Shown here: piece after piece, positions 22,540-30,995 of the stretch | How the letters are laid out: every line of letters begins with the position of its first letter | Numbering within the stretch: the stretch's first letter is position 1 | NCBI GenBank assembly: GCA_017460885.1 | Contig: JAFUAB010000054.1 | Span: forward strand, 1 to 32,701 | Length of the DNA: 32,701 bases | Reading direction: 5' to 3' | Source: Lachnospiraceae bacterium | Lineage (GTDB): Bacteria > Bacillota > Clostridia > Lachnospirales > Lachnospiraceae | Notes under the pieces: model-generated | What the model saw: the letters and a program-made list of their open reading frames with translations, nothing else | What the model was told of the DNA's origin: nothing | Databases searched by the model: none | Program-made: the position numbers and the translations under genes

Positions 22540-22690
22540 GATATGAGGGTGGACGGGCGAATTTCAGATAGAATATAGTTTCTACTACGTAGAAACAATA
22601 TTATATGTGAAATAGAATTATAACTGTTATTATTATATTTATATATTATTATATATATACTATATATAACGAAATTATAGATTTCAAATA
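22540..22690. other. AT-rich intergenic region with a perfect palindrome
   Basis: GTTTCTAC and GTAGAAAC (22578-22596) form a perfect inverted repeat with a 3-nt centre. It is followed by about 70 bases of almost pure A/T with TATAT runs. No coding frame is credible here. It separates the retropepsin unit from the divergent pseudogene and may hold promoters in both directions or a protein-binding site. Confidence 0.4.
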
Positions 22691-23673
22691 TGTGAAAGCC
22701 AGGGGAAGCCACAAACGAACAGGATCCGAGAGATAAATCTTGATAAGATCGAACAGGGGAAAACGTACAGTCCTAAGGAACTCTGTGAGCTGACAGGGGT
22801 CAGGTATTATGCCAACACTTCCCAGAACACGAATGCATTTGCAAGGTACATGGATCTGGAAAAGGTCGGCAGAGGCAGGTATCTGGTACGGGAAATATAC
22901 GACTGCAGGATTCCTGCTGCAGGTTCTTCAAAAGCCGGAGTCGGGAAAGCCGGGATACAAGATGACCGGGAAACCGGTCGTGACTACCATGACCTGTTCC
23001 GCAGAGGGGGTACATACATACGAGCCATTTCGAACATACTGGTGTATGAGTGCCTGAATTCTTCCGATGGGGAGATCGTCCTGAGAACAGATGCCCTGCC
23101 GGGATTCCTTGGGATGACGAAGCCGGGGTTTTACGAGGAGGGATTCGACGTCTCGCTGATCGATTATCCGGAGCTGTACGGATTCCCGTATTATGTCAGG
23201 TGGGTCTGCAACAGCATAATCAATGATTCGTTGTATGGCGGCGTTCCATACGGACATACAGCTGTTTTTCAGGGATATTTTCGAGGAAGATTATGAGGAC
23301 GCGGTTCTGGTGGATGCCTATGGTCATGAGCATTATGCCGGGGACATCCGTCTGATCACCACGATCAAGGCCATGAAATGGGAGGCTTTCGGAGTGCCCT
23401 ACGAGTACTGCCAAGGACATGGATGATTATGCCGAACAGGCTTTGCTCTGCAGGGAGGATTTCGACGAGCTGATCGAAGAGATCCGCAGCGTCGGACTCT
23501 CCCACAACTACGCCGGACTCATGTACTGGCTGATCTGCCGCGGCTTCATGGCCGGCCGCGCCGGATGCCATCCGAAGACGGCCACCAAGCTCAACAGAAA
23601 CCGCCCGGTTTTGCTGAAAGTGCTGTATGCCGTGAATCCGGAGGCGTTTTTGGAGTGTTTCAAGGCAAAATGA
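22670..23673 (+). pseudogene. Frameshifted gene of unknown family
   Basis: Three consecutive frames give one plausible protein. Part one (INLDKIEQGKTYSPKELCEL, then DLEKVGRGRYLVREIYD) looks like a DNA-binding N-terminus and runs through GFPYYVRWVCNSIINDSLYG to about 23260. Part two (RDIFEEDYEDAVLVDAYGHE) follows to about 23411. Part three, from DMDDYAEQALLCREDFDELI, ends in AVNPEAFLECFKAK. Removing one C near 23411 joins PYEYC to KDMDDYAEQ without a gap. No start codon exists in the first frame before 22850, so the 5' end is also damaged. No named family is recognised. Confidence 0.5.
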
Positions 23674-23675
23674 TG

Positions 23676-23739
23676 GTGCCCGCCACCGTTAGGAACTGTT
23701 CATAAATAACTTGAACAGTTCCTGAATGATGACGGGCAC
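23676..23739. terminator. Palindrome between convergent genes
   Basis: An 11-bp perfect inner stem (AGGAACTGTTC and its complement, 11-nt loop) is enclosed by a 7-bp outer stem (GTGCCCG/CGGGCAC). No T-run follows on either side. It lies between the pseudogene stop and the DUF285 protein stop, so it can serve as a bidirectional terminator. The layered structure also resembles a small palindromic repeat unit. Confidence 0.5.
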
Positions 23740-23747
23740 TTGTTAAG

Positions 23748-26700
23748 TCAGCTGAAAAGACCCTTCCACCAGTCAAGTATCGATCTGGTGCCGATCTTGA
23801 ACGTCACGGTCTTGTATCCCCCGTAAGTTCCGGTACCATGCAGGGTAACCTTGGCCGTTCCTTTCTTAACATTGTTTTGATATGTTCCGGGAACCACCTC
23901 AAATCCGTTCTCAGCGTTAAGTGACAATGTGTCAGTTCCCAGAATGGCCTTGTCAAACTGATCCTGACTGGTAATGAGCACCTGACTGCCGGTATATGTC
24001 TGGGGCTTGATTGAGAACTTTGCCTTGCTTATGTCATGGTCCTTCGAAAGTATTGTATACGGAGCATATACTGTATCACTACTGTATGCGCCTTTTCCTG
24101 TTACAGCCGCGTACAGGACTGTACCGGCGGTGGGAGTATCAGTTTTTAACACTTCCTTTGTCCCAGCCGCATCATAGTAATACCGAACGGTCTTCTCATA
24201 ATCCGTTCCCGCCTTCAGGAGCATGCCGTTGCCGTCAAATGCCTGTATTTTGGCGGAGAACCTGCCGGCTTTCGACGATTCCGTCACGTCAGATGCCAGT
24301 ATGGTCATTTCCTCTCCAAAGACTCTCCCGGTTATGTCATAAGCAACCGGCCTCTTCCCGGCATAATTGCCCTTGCCGATGATCGTCACGGTCGGAGCCT
24401 TGGAGTCCTTAGCAGAAGCAACCTTGTCATTGTTGGAGAATTTGAGCGTATAGTCCTTACCGGCCTTGAGTTTTTGACTGCCGTCCCTTACGACGATGGA
24501 TGGAGTGGCACCGCCCTTTGCGTATGCGGCGGAAACGTCCTTGCCGTCGTTAATGGTTATCGACTCTGCCGTAATCGGCTTGGCCGTGATCCTGAACGTG
24601 ACTTTCCTTTCACCGGTGAAGGAGCATCCCGTATCGCTTGCGGATGCCTGCATTCCCTTAAGGATCACCGTCGCGGTTCCGACGCCCGTGGAATGGGCGA
24701 TGCTTGCCACGCAGTAGTCCTCATCCAGTGTCAGCGGCTTGTTCTGATAGGTGATGCCAAGGGCATATGCGGCTCCGGAAGCATCCTTTAGGTCAGTCAC
24801 CGTAATTCCGCTGCCCGTGTATGTCTGGCCGGGTATCTTGGCTACTTTAACCTTGCTCATGTCAACCTTGGCAAGTGATGATTCAGAAGCCTCGCTCGCG
24901 CTCTGCGGCAGGATGCTGAAATACAGTGTCTGGGAGCCCGAATAATTCCCCTTCATCTTGATCGTTACCTGCGGAGCCTTGGTCTTGTCCGCGGCAGAGG
25001 GATTATTCCTGTCAGCCATCTGATAAACGTTTTTGTTGTTTTTGTATGAGACGGAATAATCCGTTTTTTCCACGAGCATCGTCGTTCCGTCATATACGCA
25101 GAAATTCTGCTCAAGCGGGATTCCGGCATAAGACACATCTTCAATGCCCGCTACCCAGATGCCTTCGGGGATGATGCCGTCAGACGGAACGTCTCCGGGG
25201 AGGACGTCGCCATGGTCATTTTCTCCTTCACTCGGATTATCTCCAGGGTCATCTGCCGCATTCGGATCTGTTACCTTTACATGGCACTCTGCTGAGATGG
25301 TTCCACTTATGGTGCTTGCCGTTATTACAGCATTTCCAGCAGCCACGGCAGTAACCGTACCATTTGAATCAACAGTAGCCACAAGACGATCACTGCTGTC
25401 CCACATGATGGTATTCTCCGTTACGTCTGACGGAGTAATCCGTGCTGTCAGTATCTCTGTTTTGCCCTTTTCAAGTTCCAGAGTTGATTTGTTCAAGGTG
25501 ATGATTCTCTCAACAAATAACAGCGTGGGATCGATTGACATGTCACGGACTAGGGTAAGGCTTTTTCCCGTCAATATGGGAATTGAATCGTAAGCCGTAC
25601 CAGTTTCAGAGTCATACATTGTAAATGGCAAGTCTGTTTCAGTAACGGTGATATATGGGGTTTTAATTGCTTTTAGTGAGGAACAGTCCCTAAACATGCG
25701 ATCCATCTCCGTAACCTTGCTTGTGTCAAATCCTGACAAGTCAAGACTTGTCAGGGAGGTACATTCATCAAACATCCTGACCATACCTATAACATTGCCT
25801 GTGTCAAAATTTGACAGGTCAAGACTTGTCAGAGAGTTACATCCACCAAACATCCCGCTCATACCTGTAACATTGCTTGTGTCAAAACTTGACAGGTCAA
25901 CACTTGTCAGCGAGCTACATCCATCAAACATATTGTTTATATTCGTAACCTTGCTTGTGTCAAAACCTGACAGGTCAAGACTTGTCAGAGAGGTACATTC
26001 ATCAAACATCCAGCCCATATGCGTAACCTTGCTTGTGTCAAAACTTGACAGGTCAAGACTTGTCAGAGAGTAACATTGAGAAAACATCAAGCTCATATTT
26101 GCAACATTGCTTGTGTTAAAACTTGACAGGTCAAGACTTGTCAGAGAGTTACATCCACCAAACATACTGTTCATATTCGTAACCTTGCTTGTGTCAAAAC
26201 TTGACAGGTCAAGACTTGTCAGAGAGTCACTTCCAAACATCACGCTCATACTTGTAACATTGCTTGTGTCAAAACTTGACAGGTCAAGACTTGTCAGAGA
26301 GTTACCACCACCAAACATACCGTTCATATATTTAACATTGCTTGTGTTAAAGCTTGACAGGTCAAGACTTGTCAGAGAGTAACATTGATAAAACATGCCC
26401 TCCATATTCGTAACCTTGCTTGTGTCAAAACTTGACAGGTCAAGACTTGTCAGAGAGTGACATTCATAAAACATCCACTTCATATTCGTAACCTTGCTTG
26501 TGTCAAAACTTGACAGGTCAAGACTTGTCAGAAAGTTTTCTCCAAACATGCCCTCCATATTCGTAACCTTGCTTGTGTCAAAACTTGACAGGTCAAGACT
26601 TGTCAGAGAGAGACATTTATAAAACATCCACTTCATATTCGTAACCTTGCTTGTGTCAAAACCTGACAGGTCAAGACTTGTCAGCGAGGTACATCTATGA

Positions 26701-27143
26701 AACATGCCCTCCATATTCGTAACATTGCTTGTGTCAAATTCTGACAGGTCAATATCTTTTACTTTTTCCATGCCATAAAATAATTGTCCGGCATCTGTTG
26801 CCCCCGTAGATTTAATTGTTATATGCTCTACTTCCTTGCCCCAATCAGAAATCCACGGTTTATTCTCAATCTCCCCACTGCCAATTATCGTGAGTGATTT
26901 TGTTTCACTGTCATATTCCCAAGAATAGTTTTCATCTGATCCGCTTTCAGAAGATAGATTATCAATCTCTTCTGAGGATTCAATGCGGAAATCTTCCGGA
27001 TTTTCATCAATAGAATCATCATTATATGAATCATCCAAATCTTCTGATGAAAATGTTTCAGCCTCTGCCCTTACCGGCCAGACCGAAGATACGGCCATTA
27101 TTATGGCCAATGTCATTGCCGTTAAACATCTTTTCTTGTTCAT
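23748..27143 (-). CDS. Secreted BspA-type (DUF285) leucine-rich repeat surface protein
   Basis: The protein has 1131 residues. A signal peptide (KKRCLTAMTLAIIMAVSSVW, cleaved near AEA) is followed by a Ser/Asp/Glu-rich segment. Residues from about 130 to 490 hold 14 DUF285 repeats of 25-26 residues with the consensus LTSLDLSSFDTSKVTNM plus a variable MF motif. A BIG2/Ig-like domain follows (LELEKGKTEILTARITPSDV, then VTAVAAGNAVITAS). Several beta repeat modules come next (VTIKMKGNYSGSQTLYF; VTIIGKGNYAGKRPVAYDIT). The C-terminus is WWKGLFS; no LPXTG anchor or cell-wall-binding repeat is seen. BspA-like proteins often mediate binding to host or other cells. AGGAG lies nine bases before the ATG. 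It is single and flanked by mobile remnants. Confidence 0.9.
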   Translation of the reverse strand: MNKKRCLTAMTLAIIMAVSSVWPVRAEAETFSSEDLDDSYNDDSIDENPEDFRIESSEEIDNLSSESGSDENYSWEYDSETKSLTIIGSGEIENKPWISDWGKEVEHITIKSTGATDAGQLFYGMEKVKDIDLSEFDTSNVTNMEGMFHRCTSLTSLDLSGFDTSKVTNMKWMFYKCLSLTSLDLSSFDTSKVTNMEGMFGENFLTSLDLSSFDTSKVTNMKWMFYECHSLTSLDLSSFDTSKVTNMEGMFYQCYSLTSLDLSSFNTSNVKYMNGMFGGGNSLTSLDLSSFDTSNVTSMSVMFGSDSLTSLDLSSFDTSKVTNMNSMFGGCNSLTSLDLSSFNTSNVANMSLMFSQCYSLTSLDLSSFDTSKVTHMGWMFDECTSLTSLDLSGFDTSKVTNINNMFDGCSSLTSVDLSSFDTSNVTGMSGMFGGCNSLTSLDLSNFDTGNVIGMVRMFDECTSLTSLDLSGFDTSKVTEMDRMFRDCSSLKAIKTPYITVTETDLPFTMYDSETGTAYDSIPILTGKSLTLVRDMSIDPTLLFVERIITLNKSTLELEKGKTEILTARITPSDVTENTIMWDSSDRLVATVDSNGTVTAVAAGNAVITASTISGTISAECHVKVTDPNAADDPGDNPSEGENDHGDVLPGDVPSDGIIPEGIWVAGIEDVSYAGIPLEQNFCVYDGTTMLVEKTDYSVSYKNNKNVYQMADRNNPSAADKTKAPQVTIKMKGNYSGSQTLYFSILPQSASEASESSLAKVDMSKVKVAKIPGQTYTGSGITVTDLKDASGAAYALGITYQNKPLTLDEDYCVASIAHSTGVGTATVILKGMQASASDTGCSFTGERKVTFRITAKPITAESITINDGKDVSAAYAKGGATPSIVVRDGSQKLKAGKDYTLKFSNNDKVASAKDSKAPTVTIIGKGNYAGKRPVAYDITGRVFGEEMTILASDVTESSKAGRFSAKIQAFDGNGMLLKAGTDYEKTVRYYYDAAGTKEVLKTDTPTAGTVLYAAVTGKGAYSSDTVYAPYTILSKDHDISKAKFSIKPQTYTGSQVLITSQDQFDKAILGTDTLSLNAENGFEVVPGTYQNNVKKGTAKVTLHGTGTYGGYKTVTFKIGTRSILDWWKGLFS
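25676..26752 (-). repeat. Tandem repeats encoding the DUF285 modules
   Basis: Fourteen units of mostly 78 bp (two of 75 bp) encode the leucine-rich modules. Stretches such as AACTTGACAGGTCAAGACTT recur almost without change, including at third codon positions. The variable part of each unit encodes the MF..C.S segment. Such identity points to recent duplication or gene conversion. Confidence 0.85.
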
Positions 27144-27391
27144 TGATCATCTCTCCTACTCGTTTTAATACAATCCTTGAAATGTTATATGCATGATTTA
27201 CAGCATATTATCTTAATGATACATCGTTGACTGGGGGGGTCAATGAGGATTTTTATGGTTTTGTTACATCATCAGCATATGAAAAAGAGGAAAAACCAAT
27301 ATAATCCACCGATCTTCTTATGTGACTTATTACGCACCACGAAAGGAACCGTGATCGGGGATCGGGAGATGACGGGACGAGAGGTGAGGGA

Positions 27392-28453
27392 ATGGGTAAG
27401 AGCAGGCACATTACTACCCTCTCGCCGGAGGAGGTCAGGAAGACGCCGGTGGCGGAGCTGCGGAAGAAGTACGTGGCGCTGGCGGAGCAGTATGGGAAGG
27501 TCATGAACCGGGAGGTGCTGTACTGTCCGGACTGTGATGATTTCAAGGGGACTTATGAGTTCTATGCCGATGCCAGGCATCCGAGCGGGTACTTTCCGAC
27601 CTGCAAGAACTGTCTGAAGATGCAGGCCCTGGACTATGACCGGAAAACGGATACGTACAAGGACAACCGGGATAAAACCATCGAAGTCTTCAGGAAGCTG
27701 GACCTGCCGTTCGTGGATGGCATCTATGAAAAGGGACTGCAGGAAGTCCGGGACGGGGAGAACTCCGCTTCGGGAAGCCCGAAGGGCACGGCGTTTCATT
27801 ATACGCTGGTGGCAGTCAAGAGCCTGCCGCAGTATAAAGGGAAGGCATTCATCAACAGTACCATGTCCGACACTGACATATATGTTGATGATGAGAAACG
27901 CGTGGCCAGGCCTGACGTAAAGAGAATCTTTGGGGATGGCATGACCGAGGCGGATTATCTTTTCCTGCAGGATGAGTATGACGACTGGATGCAGCGGACG
28001 CCCGTGGACAGCAAGGCTCAGGAGACCATCATCATCCAGCTGTGCTTCAATCAACTGAATCTATGGAAGGCTCAGAAAGCGGGTCGCGATACCAGGAACC
28101 TGATCGACAGCTTCAACAGCCTCCTGGACAGCGGCCACCTGAAGCCCAAGCAGAACGCCGGAAACGCCGTGGCGGATACGCTGACCTTTGGCCAGCTCAT
28201 AGAGAAATGGGAAAATGAGAAGCCCATTCCAGAGCCGGATCCGGAATTTCGGGACGTGGACAACATCGGTAAGTATGTCAGAGTCTGGTTCTTCGGGCAT
28301 CTTTGCAAGGCATTGGGGATCAGGAACGCATATTCGGAGGAATATGACGAGGAAATAAAGAAGTATACAGTGGAAAGGCCGGACGAATCCGAAGATTCAG
28401 AGACCATGGAGATTTATGAAAGGATGTTTGGCAGCGTTGAGAAAAGCAGATAG
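27392..28453 (+). CDS. Phage-like zinc-ribbon protein
   Basis: This 353-residue soluble protein has an N-terminal zinc-ribbon (YCPDCDDFKGTYEFYADARH, then FPTCKNC), giving two CxxC pairs about 25 residues apart. The rest is helical and charged, with QETIIIQLCFNQLNLWKAQK near the middle. Proteins of this kind commonly precede the terminase large subunit in phages of Bacillota and may serve as small terminase or packaging factors. A terminase stump follows here, which fits. GAGGTGAGGGA precedes the ATG. The function is inferred from position only. GC and codon use look richer in G/C than the AT-rich surroundings. Confidence 0.6.
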   Translation: MGKSRHITTLSPEEVRKTPVAELRKKYVALAEQYGKVMNREVLYCPDCDDFKGTYEFYADARHPSGYFPTCKNCLKMQALDYDRKTDTYKDNRDKTIEVFRKLDLPFVDGIYEKGLQEVRDGENSASGSPKGTAFHYTLVAVKSLPQYKGKAFINSTMSDTDIYVDDEKRVARPDVKRIFGDGMTEADYLFLQDEYDDWMQRTPVDSKAQETIIIQLCFNQLNLWKAQKAGRDTRNLIDSFNSLLDSGHLKPKQNAGNAVADTLTFGQLIEKWENEKPIPEPDPEFRDVDNIGKYVRVWFFGHLCKALGIRNAYSEEYDEEIKKYTVERPDESEDSETMEIYERMFGSVEKSR

Positions 28454-28629
28454 GTGGATGAATTTGTGCACATCATATGCGGTATCCAGCCGGCACGATG
28501 CATCACACGAGTGTAGTGACCGTCCCTCGTTAGAGAAATGAGTGACTATGACAGGAACTTGATGACTGATGCTCGCTCTGTATGACAGCAACTGAACAAT
28601 CACTGATTAAGCCGGAGGCGAACGTAAAC

Positions 28630-28857
28630 ATGGACACTGCCGCCAAGCTGACAGATGAAGAGATCCGGGAAGCCAAGTCGGAACGGCTCATGGAGACCAT
28701 CGCCTGGCGGGCGGCCTATTACAGGGCGAATCCGCAGCGGTTCGTGAAGGATTTCACCAAGGTGGAGCTCAGGCCGTTCCAGCAGATACTGATCTGAGCG
28801 ATGAACGTCAGCGACCACTTTTACTTCATAGTGGCCAGGTCGCTGGGCAAAGGCTAA
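28630..28857 (+). pseudogene. Terminase large subunit, N-terminal fragment
   Basis: The frame begins MDTAAKLTDEEIREAKSERL after a GGAGG RBS. It continues METIAWRAAYYRANPQRF and ELRPFQQILI, the typical N-terminal region of a phage terminase large subunit. A TGA at 28795-28797 replaces what is probably a Trp codon. The frame then goes on with AMNVSDHFYFIVARSLGKG, where SLGKG is the start of the Walker A motif. A second stop at 28855 and a change of content follow. The ATPase and nuclease parts are gone. The terminase call is a family-pattern judgement. Confidence 0.6.
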
Positions 28858-29326
28858 GACCGGTACCATCAAGATTATCGGCCTCTTCGGCAACGGCGCA
28901 AACGACAGGTCGCTCACGGATGCCGAGGTGCTTGCGCTCATATCCGGAACGGTGCTCACGACGCCGGCTGCCGGGGAGAACAAGCCGACCGAATACACCG
29001 TGGTCTATGACAGGGACATCACCTCGGGTATCGCGCTGACAAACAGTGCCAACACCTTCCCGAAGGCGCAGATCCTTACGATGGCCTGCGCTTATACCGA
29101 CCCCTGCGGCGAGACAAGGCCCTGCTTCGTCAGACTGCCCCGTTTCGTGCCCGACCCTTCCGTAAGCATCACTTTCGATGCCGAAACACAGGAGATCGAG
29201 CTGGCCGGAGCACTCAACATTGACTACTGCTCCACCCGTAAGTCCCTGTACACGATCTACTATCCCGACGAGGAACTGGTCGTAACGGGCGACGTGGATG
29301 ATACGACGGGCGGGGATGAACCCTGA
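28850..29326 (+). pseudogene. C-terminal fragment of a phage virion-like protein
   Basis: The frame runs from the terminase junction through KTGTIKIIGLFGNGANDRSL, TDAEVLALISGTVLTTPAAG and FVRLPRFVPDPSVSITFDAE to a TGA after DVDDTTGGDEP. The acidic, beta-rich content suits a structural protein. There is no start codon or RBS at its 5' edge, so it is the remnant of a gene joined to the terminase stump by a deletion near 28850. The next 200 bases (29327-29530) contain no credible gene, only an imperfect CAGTTCC/GGAAACTG hairpin. Confidence 0.5.
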
Positions 29327-29530
29327 TCGAGCTGAGCCATGACATGGGCTGGGGCTTTACTACGGCGAGGCTCTCTGATACAGATATCGGGAAAGCAGAC
29401 AAGCGAAATGACTATGTTAATTCGCCACAGTTCCTTACCCGAGGAAACTGTCAGTGAAGCTGACTGATGTGGGATGATCGTCGGCATGTTCGGTGCTGAT
29501 CGAGATTAAGAAAATATATGGGAGCAAAAG

Positions 29531-30058
29531 ATGGCAGATCATATAAGAAATTGTGTTATATGCGGACAGGCTTACAAGTACTGCATGAGCTGTCCGGAGC
29601 AGTATAATACGCGGGAAACCTGGAGAAATATCTTCTGCTCCGAAAACTGCAGGGATATTTACCAGACGTACAATTCGCTAAAGGCAGGCGAGATCGATAT
29701 GTCCGCGGCGAGGCAAAAGATGAAGGCTCTGGACATGTCGCGCTGGAACAAAGTGAGCGGATTCATAAAGGAAGTACTCTCTCCCGTCGTGGATGAGACG
29801 GCGATGGGCCGGAGGAAAGCAAATCCTCCTGATGATCCCGGTTCAGCCGCCGATCCGGTGTCCGTGCCGGATCAAAGTGATGCGTCTGCCGCATCGAATG
29901 AACCGGCTCCACAGACTCCGATCCCACAGGCACCACCTCCACAGGCATCGTCACCACAGACGCCGCCTCCCGAGCGAAGGGCTTCGAGACGGACGCGAAG
30001 AACAACTGACATGAACGAAAGAGGTACTTATGAAGACGATTTTAGACCTGTTAGATAA
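29531..30058 (+). CDS. Phage-like zinc-binding protein with Pro-rich tail
   Basis: The 175-residue protein starts with CVICGQAYKYCMSCPEQYN and FCSENC, giving three Cx2C-type pairs suited to zinc binding. A short helical part (YNSLKAGEIDMSAARQKMKA) and a disordered Pro/Gln/Ala-rich tail (PIPQAPPPQASSPQTPPPER) with a basic patch follow. Small proteins with this cysteine pattern are found among phage structural-region genes. GGGAGCAAAAG precedes the ATG. The 3' end overlaps the next gene by 29 bases, so the two probably form a unit. No biochemical role is known. Confidence 0.6.
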   Translation: MADHIRNCVICGQAYKYCMSCPEQYNTRETWRNIFCSENCRDIYQTYNSLKAGEIDMSAARQKMKALDMSRWNKVSGFIKEVLSPVVDETAMGRRKANPPDDPGSAADPVSVPDQSDASAASNEPAPQTPIPQAPPPQASSPQTPPPERRASRRTRRTTDMNERGTYEDDFRPVR

Positions 30059-30563
30059 ACTGGGCGGCGTTCCCACGTGGGTTTACGTGGTGTTTTTGAT
30101 CTTGGCCATCTTGGGGATCGTGTATGCTTTCGTGAAAAAATCACTGATGCCGATCTTCTACCGCGCGATCAAGGTCAGGGATGACATCCGATCCATCAAT
30201 GAACTCAGGACCCGACAGCTGGAAATAGTTGCCCAGTCCGCTGCGGAGGATCAGAAGCTGGCCCGGGAGATACGCGAACTGAAGGATGACATGAACATGC
30301 TGCACGACAAGATCGACGGGATCGCCGATGCCCTGCAGAACCTCAGCCAAAAGGAAGAACAGGAAGGAATGAGCCGGGCTCAGGACCGGCTGCTTGAGAT
30401 GTATATGAAATACGGCCTGAACAATGAGTCCGGCAGCTGGGGCCGCTATGAGTCCGAGGTTTTCTTTAACACCCTGAATTCATACACGGCGCACAGTGGC
30501 AACTCCTTCATCGTCGATCAGGTCGTCCCGGTCATGAAACTGCTGAACGTGGTGGATGATTGA
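30030..30563 (+). CDS. Membrane-anchored coiled-coil protein, phage-like
   Basis: The 177-residue protein has one N-terminal membrane segment (VPTWVYVVFLILAILGIVYA). A basic stretch and a coiled coil from about 60 to 115 (AAEDQKLAREIRELKDDMNM, LHDKIDGIADALQNL) follow, then a C-terminal domain (RAQDRLLEMYMKYG; FIVDQVVPVMKLLNVVDD). The topology suggests a short outside end and a cytoplasmic coiled coil. AAAGAGGTACTT precedes the ATG, which lies inside the preceding gene. It has one rather than two to four membrane helices and is too long for most holins. The function is unknown. Confidence 0.6.
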   Translation: MKTILDLLDKLGGVPTWVYVVFLILAILGIVYAFVKKSLMPIFYRAIKVRDDIRSINELRTRQLEIVAQSAAEDQKLAREIRELKDDMNMLHDKIDGIADALQNLSQKEEQEGMSRAQDRLLEMYMKYGLNNESGSWGRYESEVFFNTLNSYTAHSGNSFIVDQVVPVMKLLNVVDD

Positions 30564-30614
30564 GAGGCGGTTTTCTTCACGATTGGATATGGATGCCGAT
30601 GTTGAAAATAGCTG

Positions 30615-30644
30615 TTGACAAACCGATATGTAAAAGCCCATAAT
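30615..30644 (+). promoter_or_regulatory. Strong promoter of the candidate antitoxin RNA
   Basis: A perfect TTGACA is followed after 18 bases by CATAAT (five of six matches). The predicted start is near 30651. No RBS or coding frame follows before the hairpin at 30707, so the product should be a short non-coding RNA. Confidence 0.7.
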
Positions 30645-30650
30645 AAAAGA

Positions 30651-30757
30651 ACAACAGATGCAGCGGTCAAGCCGTTGGTGTCTGTTTATTTCAGACAATT
30701 ATATTGCAAGAAATAAACCGCGACCTTGGCGTGGGGGCGGTTTATTTCTTGTTTTGG
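30651..30757 (+). ncRNA. Candidate type I antitoxin RNA
   Basis: The RNA predicted from the promoter at 30615 would run about 100 nt to the hairpin and T-stretch at 30751-30757. It would contain a small TGTCTG/CAGACA hairpin and the 15-bp terminator stem. It would be antisense to the 3' untranslated region of the toxin mRNA and its last codons, the usual overlap of txpA/RatA and bsrG/SR4 pairs in Bacillus. The ends are predictions. Confidence 0.5.
30707..30757 (+). terminator. 15-bp terminator hairpin overlapping the toxin stop
   Basis: Two perfect 15-nt arms (CAAGAAATAAACCGC, 30707-30721, and its complement, 30737-30751) enclose a 15-nt loop and are followed by GTTTTGG on the plus strand. 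The toxin stop codon and last codons lie in one arm. For the minus strand, a second imperfect hairpin (30655-30684) followed by TTGTTCTTTTATT is the better terminator candidate. Confidence 0.7.
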
Positions 30758-30849
30758 ATGTTTTTTATGTAATAAGAGATACACATTGGTATAGTAGCTA
30801 CAGCCAATCCTCTTAAAAAAGTAAGTAGTTCCAAAAACAAGCTATTCAC
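30742..30849 (-). CDS. Candidate type I toxin, 35-residue membrane peptide
   Basis: A GTG-started frame encodes 35 residues with an AGGAGG Shine-Dalgarno seven bases upstream. Residues 4-28 are hydrophobic (LFLELLTFLRG, then LAVATIPMCISYYI), with one Arg in the middle, and the tail KNIQNKK is basic. This layout is that of Fst/TxpA/BsrG-type and clostridial type I toxins, which insert in the membrane. The gene has its own promoter about 150 bases upstream and a long structured leader, including GTACC/GGTAC, as such toxins often do. A convergent promoter makes an overlapping RNA. It lies among phage-like genes, a common place for type I modules. The exact family is not named; homology should be tested. 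Confidence 0.65.
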   Translation of the reverse strand: MNSLFLELLTFLRGLAVATIPMCISYYIKNIQNKK

Positions 30850-30995
30850 TGTTTGTCCTCCTCTCTTTTAGATTTGATAATGCCTGTAAAAGCACACTAC
30901 CATGTATGTGTGTAAGCATAAACACAATGAGAAAAGGAAAACAGCTTAACCGCCGTACCGCTTATGGTACTTAGACATCTGTTGTTCTCAGGTTC

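Larger units (their letters stand above)
30648..30988. repeat. 13-nt inverted repeat bounding the candidate toxin locus
   Basis: AGAACAACAGATG at 30648-30660 occurs again in reverse complement at 30976-30988. Each copy lies at the predicted start of one of the two opposing transcripts. In the toxin mRNA the copies would be at the 5' end and near the 3' end and can pair with each other. Confidence 0.7.

Noticed and set aside
25648-26382. Plus-strand repeat proteins (KLDRSRLVRELHPPNI type) opposite the DUF285 gene
   Set aside because: They are the reverse complement of the leucine-rich repeat units; the minus strand has the signal peptide and known domains.
25676-26752. Regularly spaced repeats considered as a CRISPR array
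   Set aside because: The period is 75-78 bp with no short constant repeat separated by unique spacers, and the units are in-frame coding modules.
27243-27506. Plus-strand frame overlapping the start of the zinc-ribbon protein
   Set aside because: Its second half is an Arg-rich shadow of the zinc-ribbon gene in another frame and it has no RBS.
30030-30563. Holin for the membrane coiled-coil protein
   Set aside because: One membrane segment and a long coiled coil with a C-terminal domain do not match usual holins; no endolysin is adjacent.
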